Both the position numbers and the translations under genes were made by a program. A DNA stretch of 64,000 nucleotides from Desulfomicrobium sp. ZS1 (GTDB lineage Bacteria; Desulfobacterota; Desulfovibrionia; Desulfovibrionales; Desulfomicrobiaceae): contig NZ_CP100351.1 of NCBI RefSeq assembly GCF_024204645.1, forward strand, positions 1,054,001 through 1,118,000, written 5' to 3'. The notes below the pieces were generated by a model, which was not told the DNA's origin, ran no database searches, and saw nothing but the letters and a program-made list of their open reading frames with translations. Shown one piece after another: positions 27,169 through 36,028 of this stretch (the stretch's first letter is position 1; each line of letters opens with the position of its first letter).

Positions 27169-28391
27169 GCGGGTCCTCGTTTTTCCTTGCGTTCGCCATA
27201 TGCTTTAGCCAGCCCCCCGTGGGATGTTTCCCGGTAGAGGCTCGGCAGGTCGTGTCCTGTCTCTTTCATGACTCGCACCACTTCGTCAAAGGGGATGCGG
27301 TGGGAGCCGTCCGATAAAAGCGCCATGTGCGCGATGCCGACGGCCTTGGAGGCGGCCATGGCGTTGCGCTCGATGCAGGGTATCTGGACCAGTCCCCCCA
27401 CGGGGTCGCAGGTCAGACCCAGGTGATGCTCAAGCCCCATCTCGGCGGCATACTCGATCTGGCGGATGGTGCCGCCCATGAGCTGGGCGGCGGCCGCCGC
27501 GGCCATGGCGCAGGCCGAACCGACCTCGCCCTGGCATCCGACTTCGGCCCCGGAGATGGATGCGTTTTTCTTGATGATCACTCCGATCAGTCCGGCCGTG
27601 GCCAGAGCCTGCAGAATGGACCGGGGGCGTAGCCCCATGGTTTCCTGCTGGTAGCGCAGCACCGAGGGCAGCACTCCGCTGGCCCCGCAGGTCGGGGCCG
27701 TGACCACGGTCCCGCCGGAGGCGTTCTCCTCGGACACGGCCAGCGCGTAGGCGGCCAGCAGGCCGGTGCGGCGCATCTCCAGTCCGCCGAGCAGGGTTTT
27801 CTGGTGGTAGGAACTGGCCTTGCGGGCCAAACCCAGACCGCCCGGCAATACTCCTTCAGTGGTCAGTCCACGCTCCATGCAGTCCCGCATGGCGTTCCAG
27901 ATGCCTTCCAGGAAGATCCAGATGTCATCGCCTTCATGGCGGGACACGAATTCCCAGTAGGTGATTCCTTCGTCGGCGCAAAGATCCATGATTTCCGTCA
28001 GGCTTTGCAGCGGATAGACTTGGGGCGTGGCGAAGGTTGAGCCCCTGTCGCGCAGGGCGCCGCCGCCGATGCTGAACACGGTCCAGCTGTCGAGTACGTG
28101 TCCGTTTTCGTCCAGGGCCGTAAAGTCCATGGCGTTGGGATGCTCGGGCTGCTGGCGGTCCTGGGCCCAGACGATTTCGACGGGGAAGGGGGCCAGGGCT
28201 TCCCGGATGGCCTTGTCGGTGAGGTGCCCCTTGCCGGTGGCGGCCAGACTTTCGTACAAAACCACCTGGAACGACGCCGCGCCGCTCATGCGGGCCCGGA
28301 ACTGCTCGGCGGCGAGTTTGGGGCCCATGGTGTGGCTGCTGGAGGGACCTGCGCCAATTCGATATATTTCCCGGATGGATTCCATCCGCAC
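27165..28391 (-). CDS. sdaA: L-serine ammonia-lyase, iron-sulfur type
   Basis: 408 residues in one chain with beta and alpha domains fused. The serine-binding SSSHTMGP motif is at 17-24, and the cluster region contains TAPTCGASGVLPSVLRY, GCQGEVGSACAMAAAA and LTCDPVGGLVQIPCIERN, with the cysteines that hold the [4Fe-4S] cluster. It deaminates L-serine to pyruvate and ammonia, feeding carbon metabolism. It is shorter than E. coli SdaA (about 454) mainly in the first domain. It is divergent from the DUF493 gene with 116 bases between the starts. Confidence 0.95.
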   Translation of the reverse strand: MRMESIREIYRIGAGPSSSHTMGPKLAAEQFRARMSGAASFQVVLYESLAATGKGHLTDKAIREALAPFPVEIVWAQDRQQPEHPNAMDFTALDENGHVLDSWTVFSIGGGALRDRGSTFATPQVYPLQSLTEIMDLCADEGITYWEFVSRHEGDDIWIFLEGIWNAMRDCMERGLTTEGVLPGGLGLARKASSYHQKTLLGGLEMRRTGLLAAYALAVSEENASGGTVVTAPTCGASGVLPSVLRYQQETMGLRPRSILQALATAGLIGVIIKKNASISGAEVGCQGEVGSACAMAAAAAAQLMGGTIRQIEYAAEMGLEHHLGLTCDPVGGLVQIPCIERNAMAASKAVGIAHMALLSDGSHRIPFDEVVRVMKETGHDLPSLYRETSHGGLAKAYGERKEKRGPA

Positions 28392-28507
28392 CTCGCCACG
28401 TGGAAATTTGGTATTGACTGTCCGAAAAAGTCTGGGTCATGAAGTCCGTCACGGACGCTGGTCCTTGGACTAGCCGCCCCGCACGCATCCGTCAACAAGG
28501 AGCCCCG

Positions 28508-28762
28508 ATGAATAAGCCGGAACTCGAGTTTCCCCTGCACTGGGAATACAAAATAATCGCGACGCGGACCGATGAAGCTTTCGCGGCCATTTGCGCTACG
28601 ATAACCGCTCACGGCTTTGCCGAAATACCGTGCGCCAGCAACGTTTCCCGTAACGGATCGTATGTGACCTACACAGTGTGCATGCGCATCGAGAGCCGGG
28701 ACCAACTTGACGGTCTGAGTTTGGCCCTGTCAGGTTGCGAAGGCGTGAAGTACCTGCTCTGA
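28508..28762 (+). CDS. DUF493 (YbeD-like) protein
   Basis: 84 residues from the ATG at 28508 behind AAGGAG. The small alpha/beta fold (FPLHWEYKIIATRTDEAFAA ... YVTYTVCMRIESRDQLDGL) matches the YbeD/DUF493 family, which resembles ACT-like regulatory domains. In other proteobacteria it lies near lipoic-acid genes; here it stands alone, divergent from sdaA, so an amino-acid-linked regulatory role is only a guess. Confidence 0.8.
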   Translation: MNKPELEFPLHWEYKIIATRTDEAFAAICATITAHGFAEIPCASNVSRNGSYVTYTVCMRIESRDQLDGLSLALSGCEGVKYLL

Positions 28763-28817
28763 CGGGCGTGAATGGTTATCGGTGAAGAGTGAATGGCTGG
28801 GAATCTTCGGGTGTTTG

Positions 28818-28845
28818 ACTCTTACGAATTTTCAAGAGTTTTTTT
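28818..28845 (+). terminator. weak rho-independent terminator after the DUF493 gene
   Basis: ACTCTT (28818-28823) pairs with AAGAGT (28834-28839) and is followed by a T run to 28845. The stem is short and AT-rich. Confidence 0.5.
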
Positions 28846-28924
28846 ATTATAGACAGTTGTGGATATGTGCTGGCCTTTTCTTCACCAAATATCATTCATA
28901 AATCACCATTTATAAATTTTCCCC

Positions 28925-28953
28925 TTGACTGCCCACAGGTAAAACCGTAGAAG
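28925..28953 (+). promoter_or_regulatory. candidate promoter for tRNA-Lys
   Basis: TTGACT (28925-28930) with a 17-base spacer before TAGAAG (28948-28953), about 70 bases before the tRNA. A fair -35 and weak -10, judged by eye. Confidence 0.35.
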
Positions 28954-29024
28954 CCTCTTCGTTGTCGGCGCGAAACATGTTTTGAAGGCTAATGCCTTGA
29001 CATGCTTTGCATATTCCGACTCGC

Positions 29025-29100
29025 GGGCCAATAGCTCAATTGGTAGAGCATCTGACTCTTAATCAGCAGGTTCAAGGTTCGATTCCTTGTTGGCCCACCA
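29025..29100 (+). tRNA. tRNA-Lys (CTT)
   Basis: Starts GGGCCAATAGCTCAATTGGT and has anticodon loop CTCTTAA (CTT at 29058-29060). The T arm is AAGGTTCGATTCCTT and the acceptor strand is TTGGCCC, with an encoded CCA ending at 29100. Its acceptor and D-arm sequence nearly equals that of the tRNA-Met at 22401-22476. Confidence 0.96.
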
Positions 29101-29110
29101 GCGCACCCAC

Positions 29111-29146
29111 GGGGTTGCGGAAAGTATTTCCGCAACCCCTTTTTTT
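29111..29146 (+). terminator. strong rho-independent terminator after tRNA-Lys
   Basis: GGGGTTGCGGAAA (29111-29123) pairs perfectly with TTTCCGCAACCCC (29127-29139) over 13 bases with a 3-base loop, then seven T residues. Confidence 0.95.
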
Positions 29147-29317
29147 CGTTTTGGGCTTGGTAAATCGGGAGTTGGAGCGGCTTGCGGCGGAAACGCGGAG
29201 TAAAATTGCGGGTCGATCCGGTGTCGGATGCAAAGAAAAAGGCATGTGATCGCGGCGAATCGTAAGCGCGCCACATGCCTTTGCGTTCATCGTGAACCGG
29301 GTCGTCCGGCCCGGCTT

Positions 29318-30487
29318 CTACGCCTTCGTTCGGCTCAATCTCGGCAACAGCAGCAGTACCAGTGAACTTGTGATCACGCCCACCAGCGCCATGGTCAGGA
29401 TCTTGTTGTCCCAGGGCAGGGCGATGAACCACATGGCCGTGGCGCCGCACACAAAATAGGTGAACATGATCAGCGAGGCCGCCGAGCCCGCGTCGTTCTT
29501 GACCTGTTCGAGCAGGAAGTTGCTGCTCGGGGGGCGGGTCAGCCCCAGGCTCATGGTCATGGCCGCCATGGGCAGGGCCATGCCCCAGGGGCCGAGTCCG
29601 GAGCACAGGGCCAGGATCGTGGCGAAGATCAGAATCCCGGCATAGCCGAGAATGATGATGCGAAAGCCGGGCATGCGTTTGAGCAACCTGCCGCAGATCC
29701 AGAACCCGAGCATGAGCGCGGCGGAATTGAAGGCGAAGAAGTAGCTGTATTCCTGCTCGCTCAGACCGAAATAGGTCACGAAGATGAAGGACGACCCGCC
29801 GATGAAGCAGAAAAGCGGGGTCATGCCCAGCGCGATGAGGGTGCACAGGGTCATGAAGCGCGGGTTGCACATCAACCTCACGTAGCTGCCCATGACTTGG
29901 CGAAGGGTGCGCGTCGTGGCCGGGGCTGGTTCCTTGAGTCTCCAGACCCCGCTGATGGCCAGGGCGCCAAGGAGCATCTGGGCGTAAAAGATGGCCGACC
30001 AGTCGGAGAAGGTGAGCATGAGGCCGCCGAGCACGGGCGCGAGCATGGGGGCCAGGGACACGATGACGGCCATGTGCGCCAGGGCCCGTTCCCGCTCCGC
30101 CCCTACGAAATAGTCCTTGGTCATGGCCAGGGACAGCGTCGCGGCAGAGGCCGCCCCCATGCCTTGCAGGACGCGTCCGACAATGAGCGCCATAGGGCTT
30201 TCCGCCCGGGCGCAGACCAGACAGGCCAGGATGTAAAGGGAAATACCGCCCAGGAGCACGGGCTTGCGGCCATAACGGTCCGAAAGCGGGCCATAGAAGA
30301 GCAGGGCCAGGCTGAAGCTGACGAAAAAACCGACCAGAGTCAGGTTGATGACCGCTTCCGTGGTTTGCCAGTTCTCGGTCATGGCGGGCAGCGCAGGCAG
30401 GTACATGTCCGTGGACAGGGGCGGAAAAGCCGCGAGTAGGGCCAGAATGAGCAGGGCGCGTATTTTTATGGGGGCTGGTATTGTCAT
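29318..30487 (-). CDS. MFS multidrug transporter, Bcr/CflA family
   Basis: 389 residues with about 12 membrane segments. The N-terminal LSTDMYLPALPAM and the loop 2-3 motif GPLSDRYGRKPVLLGG are typical of Bcr/CflA drug-H+ antiporters (DHA1), as is GRVLQGMGAASAATLSLAM. The expected role is export of antibiotics or small toxic compounds by proton antiport. The ribosome site is weak. It is divergent from the unknown gene at 30661, with the shared promoter region at 30488-30660. Confidence 0.92.
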   Translation of the reverse strand: MTIPAPIKIRALLILALLAAFPPLSTDMYLPALPAMTENWQTTEAVINLTLVGFFVSFSLALLFYGPLSDRYGRKPVLLGGISLYILACLVCARAESPMALIVGRVLQGMGAASAATLSLAMTKDYFVGAERERALAHMAVIVSLAPMLAPVLGGLMLTFSDWSAIFYAQMLLGALAISGVWRLKEPAPATTRTLRQVMGSYVRLMCNPRFMTLCTLIALGMTPLFCFIGGSSFIFVTYFGLSEQEYSYFFAFNSAALMLGFWICGRLLKRMPGFRIIILGYAGILIFATILALCSGLGPWGMALPMAAMTMSLGLTRPPSSNFLLEQVKNDAGSAASLIMFTYFVCGATAMWFIALPWDNKILTMALVGVITSSLVLLLLPRLSRTKA

Positions 30488-30660
30488 AATGATTTTTTGT
30501 TGGTTTGAGGGGCTCGCCTACTATCCGCGTGCGGGGCAGGCAAGCAAAACTCCAATGGATTTTTTTTGGTTTTTTTGCGGGCAAAGAACGGTTGGCCCTT
30601 CGGCGGAACAATCTCTGCACTACGGTGATGCAGCAGGAAGATTTTTCCCGGAGGTATCAC

Positions 30661-31128
30661 ATGAGCATCGCACCCCTGGCCGCTCTCGGCATCGCCAAAA
30701 CGGCATTTTCCATCATCGGTTCCCTGGCCGACGCAATGAAGCGTCCCTCGGCGGAATCCACCGGTTCTGCCATGGTCGCGGCGGTGCCGCAGGAATCTTT
30801 GTGGCATCAGATCGGCAAGGAAGTGGACTTGAGTTCCATGACCAAAGATGACCTCGCCAAGGTCTCGTCGATGCTCTACGACAACGGCCTCATCAGCCTG
30901 CGAGATCACGCCACCATGAGCTTCGATCCAAGCTTCGTGGGTTCCTCGAACCTGCTGACGGCGGCGGACGGATCGGGCCGCGTGGACTGGATGGCGGAGT
31001 TTCAGGCGCGGTTGGCCAAACACCAAAAAGATGGCGATACCCAATCCGCCGCCCAGGATGGCCGCGTGCTCGACATCCTGTCCCGGCTGCAGGCCGGAGC
31101 CAAGGGAGTCACTTCGATCCGGGTCTGA
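30661..31128 (+). CDS. conserved small protein of unknown function
   Basis: 155 residues from the ATG at 30661, chosen for CCGGAGG before it. The N-terminus is Ala-rich and weakly hydrophobic (LAALGIAKTAFSIIGSLADAM). A central helical part (MTKDDLAKVSSMLYDNGLIS) and a C-terminal helix (VLDILSRLQAGAKGVTSI) follow. No family is recognised and no cysteines or metal motifs are present. The codon use fits the chromosome. Confidence 0.75.
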   Translation: MSIAPLAALGIAKTAFSIIGSLADAMKRPSAESTGSAMVAAVPQESLWHQIGKEVDLSSMTKDDLAKVSSMLYDNGLISLRDHATMSFDPSFVGSSNLLTAADGSGRVDWMAEFQARLAKHQKDGDTQSAAQDGRVLDILSRLQAGAKGVTSIRV

Positions 31129-31244
31129 CCCGGCAAGGACTGCCACCCTGAGTCTGCAAACGCGATGGCTGAGGGCACTGCAAAATGTCGTCATCCCTTG
31201 AAGAAGGGATTAATGCCTTTTTAACCACATGAAAATACTGGAAC

Positions 31245-31433
31245 TGGATTCCCGCCTTCGCGGGAATGACTCCGTGAATTGGCCTCCGTATTCATCCGAG
31301 CGGGAATGACGAAGGGTCTGGGTTCTGCGTCGATGTCATCCCCGTGTAGACGGGGATCCATGTCCTTGATTTTTTGAAGACCGGAAGATGGATTCCCGCC
31401 TACCCATGTTGGGCACACATTCGCGGGAATGAC
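31245..31433. repeat. cluster of REP-like palindromic repeats
   Basis: Three palindromic units lie between the unknown gene and the BASS transporter. TGGATTCCCGCCTTCGCGGG begins the first (31245-31270). GTCATCCCCGTGTAGACGGG begins the second (31335-31362). The third, with a longer loop, spans 31388-31433 and ends CGCGGGAATGAC. All share the arms GGATTCCCGCC / GGCGGGAATCC. Sister copies are at 37112-37156, 37465-37492 and 37513-37539. Confidence 0.85.
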
Positions 31434-31480
31434 TTTGGTGCCTCGCTACTTTGTGCATTGGCATTATAGCTGAAATTTCT

Positions 31481-32431
31481 TCACTTCTTCAAGCCGCCAT
31501 TTTTCGAATATACGACCGTGTCCCGTGCCCAAATCCGGGCCAGGGCGACTCCCGTCAAATTCTGCCACAGGCTGAAAATGGCTCCCGCCAGGGCCGCTGT
31601 TGGGCCGAAAAACGTTCCGGCCAGGGCCACGGCCAATCCTGAATTCTGCATCCCCACTTCAATGGAAATCGTGCGGGCCGTGATGGTCCCGCCTCCCAGC
31701 ATGCGCGTTCCCCAAAATCCGCACAGGTAGCCCATCGCGTTGTGCAGGATGACCGCGAGCATGATCAGCGCCGGAAATTCCAGAATCGTCTTTTGATTGA
31801 GGGCCACCACGCAGGCGATGACGGCGGAGATGGTGACCACCGAGATGGACGGGAAAATCCTGATCAGCGGCTTCAGGCGCTCGCGCAGCAGATGGCGCAG
31901 GATCAGGCCGTCCAGCAACGGAAAGACCACGATCCAGAACACGGAACGGACCATGGCCCAGAAATCCACAGCCACCCGTTCTCCGGCCAGCAGTTCTACC
32001 AGGGCCGGTGTGGCCAGAGGCGCGATGAGGGTGGAGAGAAGGGTCATGACCACGGACAGGGGCACATCGGCCCGTGCGAAGTAGGCGATGACATTGGAGG
32101 CCGTGCCCGAAGGACAGCAGCCGACCAGAATGACGCCCACGGCCGCCTCGGGCGACAGGCGCAGCGCCAGACAGAGGGCCCAGGCGATGAGCGGCATGAT
32201 CAGATATTGCAAACCCACGCCGAGTCCCGCCGTCCGCCACTCACGGCCCACTCGCGCGAAATCGCCGAAGTCCAGGGTCAGGCCCATGCCGAACATGATG
32301 ATCCCAAGCCCCAGGGCGATGTGCGGCTTGATCCAGGCGAAAAGCGGAGGATGAAAGAGGGCCAGCAGGGAGAATCCCACGGCCAGGGTCAGGAAATTGC
32401 GTTCGATCCATTGGGGCAGGGTGCGCAGCAT
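31481..32431 (-). CDS. bile acid:sodium symporter (BASS) family transporter
   Basis: 316 residues from the ATG at 32431 (GGAG before it). There are nine to ten membrane segments. Family motifs are GIIMFGMGLTLDFGDF, VGCCPSGTASNVIAYFARADVPLSV (the Na/substrate crossover) and ISIEVGMQNSGLAVALA. Bacterial BASS proteins import organic anions with sodium; the substrate here is unknown (pantoate, pyruvate and sulfur organic acids are known for relatives). Confidence 0.92.
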   Translation of the reverse strand: MLRTLPQWIERNFLTLAVGFSLLALFHPPLFAWIKPHIALGLGIIMFGMGLTLDFGDFARVGREWRTAGLGVGLQYLIMPLIAWALCLALRLSPEAAVGVILVGCCPSGTASNVIAYFARADVPLSVVMTLLSTLIAPLATPALVELLAGERVAVDFWAMVRSVFWIVVFPLLDGLILRHLLRERLKPLIRIFPSISVVTISAVIACVVALNQKTILEFPALIMLAVILHNAMGYLCGFWGTRMLGGGTITARTISIEVGMQNSGLAVALAGTFFGPTAALAGAIFSLWQNLTGVALARIWARDTVVYSKNGGLKK

Positions 32432-32604
32432 GCAGGGCTCCGAAGTTCGCGTTCGCGGTGGGTGAGTGTGGTCCCAAAAGGCGGGGAGAGTCAACGGGAA
32501 GCAGGGAAAGCGGGGGAACGGCGCGGGCCGGGCGCATGGCCCATCCGTTGAGGAAAGCCCGCCGCAAGGAATCGACTGCCCCGGAAATGCTCCGGGGCCG
32601 CCGG

Positions 32605-32931
32605 TCATCTCCAGTCTTTGCGCGGCGCCGTGGTGACGAGCTGAATGCCGGCCTGATAAAAGCCGGACCAACCGTCAGTATCTTTTTTGCACCAGCGGAT
32701 GAAGCCCGTCAGGAAGGTGCTGCTTTCGTAGTCTATGGTGCCCCTGATCTCGTCGGCAAGGTAGATGTTCACAGGCACATCGTCGACGGCAACCTCGCAG
32801 TCAAGCTCCAGCAGGAGCCCGTCCGGACTTTGATTGATGATCCTGGCCGGGCAGGGGCTGGGCAGAGATGGGGATACGACGGCGCAGCGCTGCAGACTTG
32901 CAGTCCTGTTGAACTTTCTGTTTTCCGGCAT
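32605..32931 (-). CDS. PilZ-domain protein
   Basis: 108 residues from the ATG at 32931 (GGAG before it). It contains the c-di-GMP-binding RxxxR (RKFNR, residues 6-10) and the [D/N]xSxxG motif (NQSPDG), followed by beta strands, so it is a stand-alone PilZ domain. It probably senses c-di-GMP, for example from the SiaD cyclase encoded 9 kb away or others. It lies alone between the BASS transporter and an acidic protein gene. Confidence 0.8.
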   Translation of the reverse strand: MPENRKFNRTASLQRCAVVSPSLPSPCPARIINQSPDGLLLELDCEVAVDDVPVNIYLADEIRGTIDYESSTFLTGFIRWCKKDTDGWSGFYQAGIQLVTTAPRKDWR

Positions 32932-33228
32932 GAAATGCTCCGAATGTGGGAGTTGCGAAAAATTATGTCTGTGATGCAGTTTAAAACTGCTTCTCAGCAA
33001 GCCATCGTGAGCGTGGTTTATTTGCGCGACATATCCGTTATTTTGCACAATGCCAATAGGTTGCTTGAAATTCTCCTGGCTCGGGTGCGGGCGCATGCAC
33101 AGGCGTGGGTGGAGTCCGGGTCGTGTTGGCGCGTTACGCGTGTTTCCGGGCAAAAAAAGCGAAAGGGCGTGGACGCATCGGGAGTGATGCGCCAACGCCC
33201 CGTGCATGCGCTGGTCTGATTGTCTGGC

Positions 33229-34137
33229 CTAAACCTCGGTGTTGAGCTGAGCCGAGGCGTCATCGACAGGGGTGGCGCCAGTCCCGGCTCCTGAACTCAG
33301 ATTTTTGTATATCTCCAGAAATTTCGAGTAGGCCGCTCCGTTGCCCCGAGGTTCGCTCAGCGGAGGTAGCTGCTGTGCCGCTGTCGCATCGCTCTGCAAT
33401 GTGCCCAGGCTTGCGCTGAACCAGTCTGAAAGGTCCTGCAAGGCGGTTTTGAACGTCGTGCCCTCTACAGACTGCTCAAGACCTTCCTCCAACGCATCGG
33501 CCCCCTCCTCGCTCAATGTCGCGGCAAGCTGTTCCGGAGTTTGCTCATCGGGGCTCGGCGCATCGCCATCTTCCTGAAGCTCGGCCAGCTCCTGCTCGTC
33601 AGGGGCAGGCTCTTCCACGACGGGCACTCCGGCAAACGCTCCTTCAAGCTTCTCAAGGAAGCTTGAAAATGTGGCGTTTATGCTTTCCAGGGTTGTGGAC
33701 AGGGGCGTTTGCGCCGCCTTGTCTCCTTCAAGCAGATGTTGGATTTCGTCTGCGAATGACTCGGCCAGTTCCTTGTCCTGCGGGGACAGGTCCTGCTCTT
33801 CTCCAAGAGCACCCGCTTTTGCCGCAAGATCGTCGAGCAGTCCGGGAACCCTGCTTTCAAACGCTTTTGCCGCGTTCTGGGCAGCTGCTTGCTGGAGTTC
33901 GTCATGGAAGTTGATGCGCAGGCGCACGTCCGCGACGCCGCTGAAGTGTCCTTCCTGCAGGAGACGGAGCACTCCTTTCGAGCCTTCCGTGTCGGTGGTC
34001 TCGGCCGGAGCCGTGATTTCGTTCTTCCTTGCCTGCGAAGCCCCTTCCTGCGCGGCAGTGCGCGCTTCGTCGTGTTTGGGCTTGGCGTTCATCCAGGCTT
34101 GCTGGACATGCTGATTGTCTGAGGCGTGTACGTTCAT
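33229..34137 (-). CDS. acidic low-complexity protein of unknown function
   Basis: 302 residues, very rich in Glu, Asp, Ala and Gln, with no signal peptide or membrane segment. Residues 170-225 are almost all acidic or small (APDEQELAELQEDGDAPSPD). The N-terminus (HASDNQHVQQAWMNAKPK) and the region LRLLQEGHFSGVADVRLRIN look ordered. AAGGAG precedes the ATG. I do not recognise the family; a partner-binding or regulatory protein is a guess. Confidence 0.75.
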   Translation of the reverse strand: MNVHASDNQHVQQAWMNAKPKHDEARTAAQEGASQARKNEITAPAETTDTEGSKGVLRLLQEGHFSGVADVRLRINFHDELQQAAAQNAAKAFESRVPGLLDDLAAKAGALGEEQDLSPQDKELAESFADEIQHLLEGDKAAQTPLSTTLESINATFSSFLEKLEGAFAGVPVVEEPAPDEQELAELQEDGDAPSPDEQTPEQLAATLSEEGADALEEGLEQSVEGTTFKTALQDLSDWFSASLGTLQSDATAAQQLPPLSEPRGNGAAYSKFLEIYKNLSSGAGTGATPVDDASAQLNTEV

Positions 34138-34582
34138 GATGCTGCTCCTTGAAAAGGTGCCTGATGCCGTTCTTATCGGCGATTCGGCGAGAAATCTTTA
34201 CCTCTGTGGCCTCCATTGCTGCAAAGAACATGCTATGCGCGGAGCTGCCGCCCCCTCCCTTAAGGCTTATCCACCGGCCGGGTCCAGAATGTCCGGAAAT
34301 TGGGGCCGTTGCGGATCGGGCAGCGTCGATTGTTCTCTGCACGTTTACAATATCCGCTTCATCGGGTAGGGCCGCTCTGCATCTTTTGCCGGATGAATCG
34401 ATGCAGGATTCCGAGAGCCGCCTCTGCAAAGCACGAAGCGTCTTGATGCCAGTATCAGCGAGTACTGTGTGTATGGTTGTAGCGCTTCCAGTGTTTCATT
34501 GCGTCAGGTTTGGATGTTTTTCGCTCGATAATATATTATTTTTCCAAAATAGTGGTTCTGAAGAGACAAGGAGAATGGGAAT
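34138..34582. other. divergent promoter region without a gene
   Basis: About 445 bases between the acidic protein gene and the APC permease. An AT-rich block with TAATAT near 34533 lies about 50 bases before the permease start and may be its -10. Frames crossing the gap have no family features. Confidence 0.4.
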
Positions 34583-35932
34583 ATGAGCATGGAGTTGAAC
34601 AAGAAATACGGGCTTTTCACCGCAATCGCCATGGTCGTGGGCATCGTCATCGGCAGCGGCGTGTTTTTCAAGGCCGAAAAAATTCTCACCGCCACGGGCG
34701 GCAATCTGCCGCTGGGGATTCTGGCCTGGGTCATCGGTGGGTTCATCATGATTTCCTGCGCCTACACATTTTCGCTTATGGCCACGAAATACGAGCGCGT
34801 GAACGGCATCGTCGACTACGCCGAAGCCGCCATGGGCAAGAAATACGGCTATTATGTCGGCTGGTTCATGGCGCTCATCTATTATCCGACCCTGACCTCG
34901 GTCCTGGCCTGGGTTTCGGCCAGGTATACGGCAGTGCTCTTCGGGTGGGACATCACTGGGGGCGAGTGCATGACCATCTCCGGCTTCTTCCTGGTGGCGA
35001 GCTATGCCTTGAACGCCCTTTCTCCAGTGCTGGCCGGAAAATTCCAGGTCACGACGACCGTGGTCAAGCTGATCCCGCTTTTGCTCATGGCTGTGGTCGG
35101 CACGGTGTTCGGCTTGGACAACGGCATGATCGTGCAGAACTTCACCACCTCCGTTACGAAAGTTGATCCGCTCATTGCCGTGTTCACCGCCGTGGTGGCC
35201 ACGTCTTTCGCTTACGAGGGGTGGATCATCGCCACCAGCATCAACGCCGAACTCAAGGACTCCAAGAGAAATCTTCCCTTGGCGCTCATGGCGGGCACCT
35301 TCACGGTCATGGTCGTCTATATATTGTATTACGTCGGCTTGGCGGGAGCGGTCACCAATCAGACCCTGATGGAAGGCGGCCAGGAAGGGGCGAAGCTGGC
35401 TTTCGAGACCGTGTTTTCAAGCCTGGGCGGAACGCTCATCTTCGTTTTTGTCATCATCTCCTGCCTGGGCACCCTGAATGGCCTGATGCTCGGATGCACG
35501 CGCGGCATCTACTCCATCTCCGCCAGAAACCAGGGTCCTGACCCGTTCATGTTCAAACAGATCGACAATGCGACCAACATGCCCACGAACTCCGCCGTTC
35601 TGGGCCTCCTGCTGTCCGCGTTCTGGCTGGTGTATTTTTACGGGGCGAATCTCACCACGCCGTGGTTCGGCTTTTTCTGCTTCGACCCTTCGGAACTGCC
35701 CATCGTGACGATCTATGCTCTGTATATCCCGATTTTCGTGGTCTTCATGAAAAAAGAATCCGACTTTTCGGTGTTCAAACGCTACATCATGCCCTCTTTG
35801 GCCATATTCGGCAGCCTATTCATGATGTTTGCCGCCTGCTTTTCGCACGGCATGGCCGTTGTGGCGTACCTGGCCATCTTTGGCGTGGTGATGCTGGGCG
35901 GGGTTTTCTTTTCGCGGGAACGCGAGTTGTAG
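34583..35932 (+). CDS. APC-family amino acid permease
   Basis: 449 residues with about 12 membrane segments. The first helix carries the APC substrate-site GIVIGSGVFFK, and FAYEGWIIATSINAELKDSKRNLPLAL is the typical helix 6 plus loop. It resembles amino-acid transporters of the YjeM/APC type; the exact substrate is not readable. AAGGAG lies 9 bases before the ATG. A strong terminator follows at 35968-36013. Confidence 0.9.
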   Translation: MSMELNKKYGLFTAIAMVVGIVIGSGVFFKAEKILTATGGNLPLGILAWVIGGFIMISCAYTFSLMATKYERVNGIVDYAEAAMGKKYGYYVGWFMALIYYPTLTSVLAWVSARYTAVLFGWDITGGECMTISGFFLVASYALNALSPVLAGKFQVTTTVVKLIPLLLMAVVGTVFGLDNGMIVQNFTTSVTKVDPLIAVFTAVVATSFAYEGWIIATSINAELKDSKRNLPLALMAGTFTVMVVYILYYVGLAGAVTNQTLMEGGQEGAKLAFETVFSSLGGTLIFVFVIISCLGTLNGLMLGCTRGIYSISARNQGPDPFMFKQIDNATNMPTNSAVLGLLLSAFWLVYFYGANLTTPWFGFFCFDPSELPIVTIYALYIPIFVVFMKKESDFSVFKRYIMPSLAIFGSLFMMFAACFSHGMAVVAYLAIFGVVMLGGVFFSREREL

Positions 35933-35967
35933 CGTTTGTTTAGGAGTCTTTTGTTTCGCAGATAAAA

Positions 35968-36013
35968 GAAGCCGGGCGGCTGCAGTCACGCAGCCGCCCG
36001 GCTTCTTTTTTTT
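35968..36013. terminator. bidirectional terminator between the APC permease and thiY
   Basis: GAAGCCGGGCGGCTGC (35968-35983) pairs perfectly with GCAGCCGCCCGGCTTC (35990-36005) over 16 bases, with a 6-base loop. Eight T residues follow on the plus strand and four on the minus strand, ending both converging genes. Confidence 0.95.
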
Positions 36014-36028
36014 AGGGGGGCGTCCGGC

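Noticed and set aside
31245-31433. CRISPR array
   Set aside because: The repeats are palindromic and unevenly spaced with no uniform spacers; they are REP-like.
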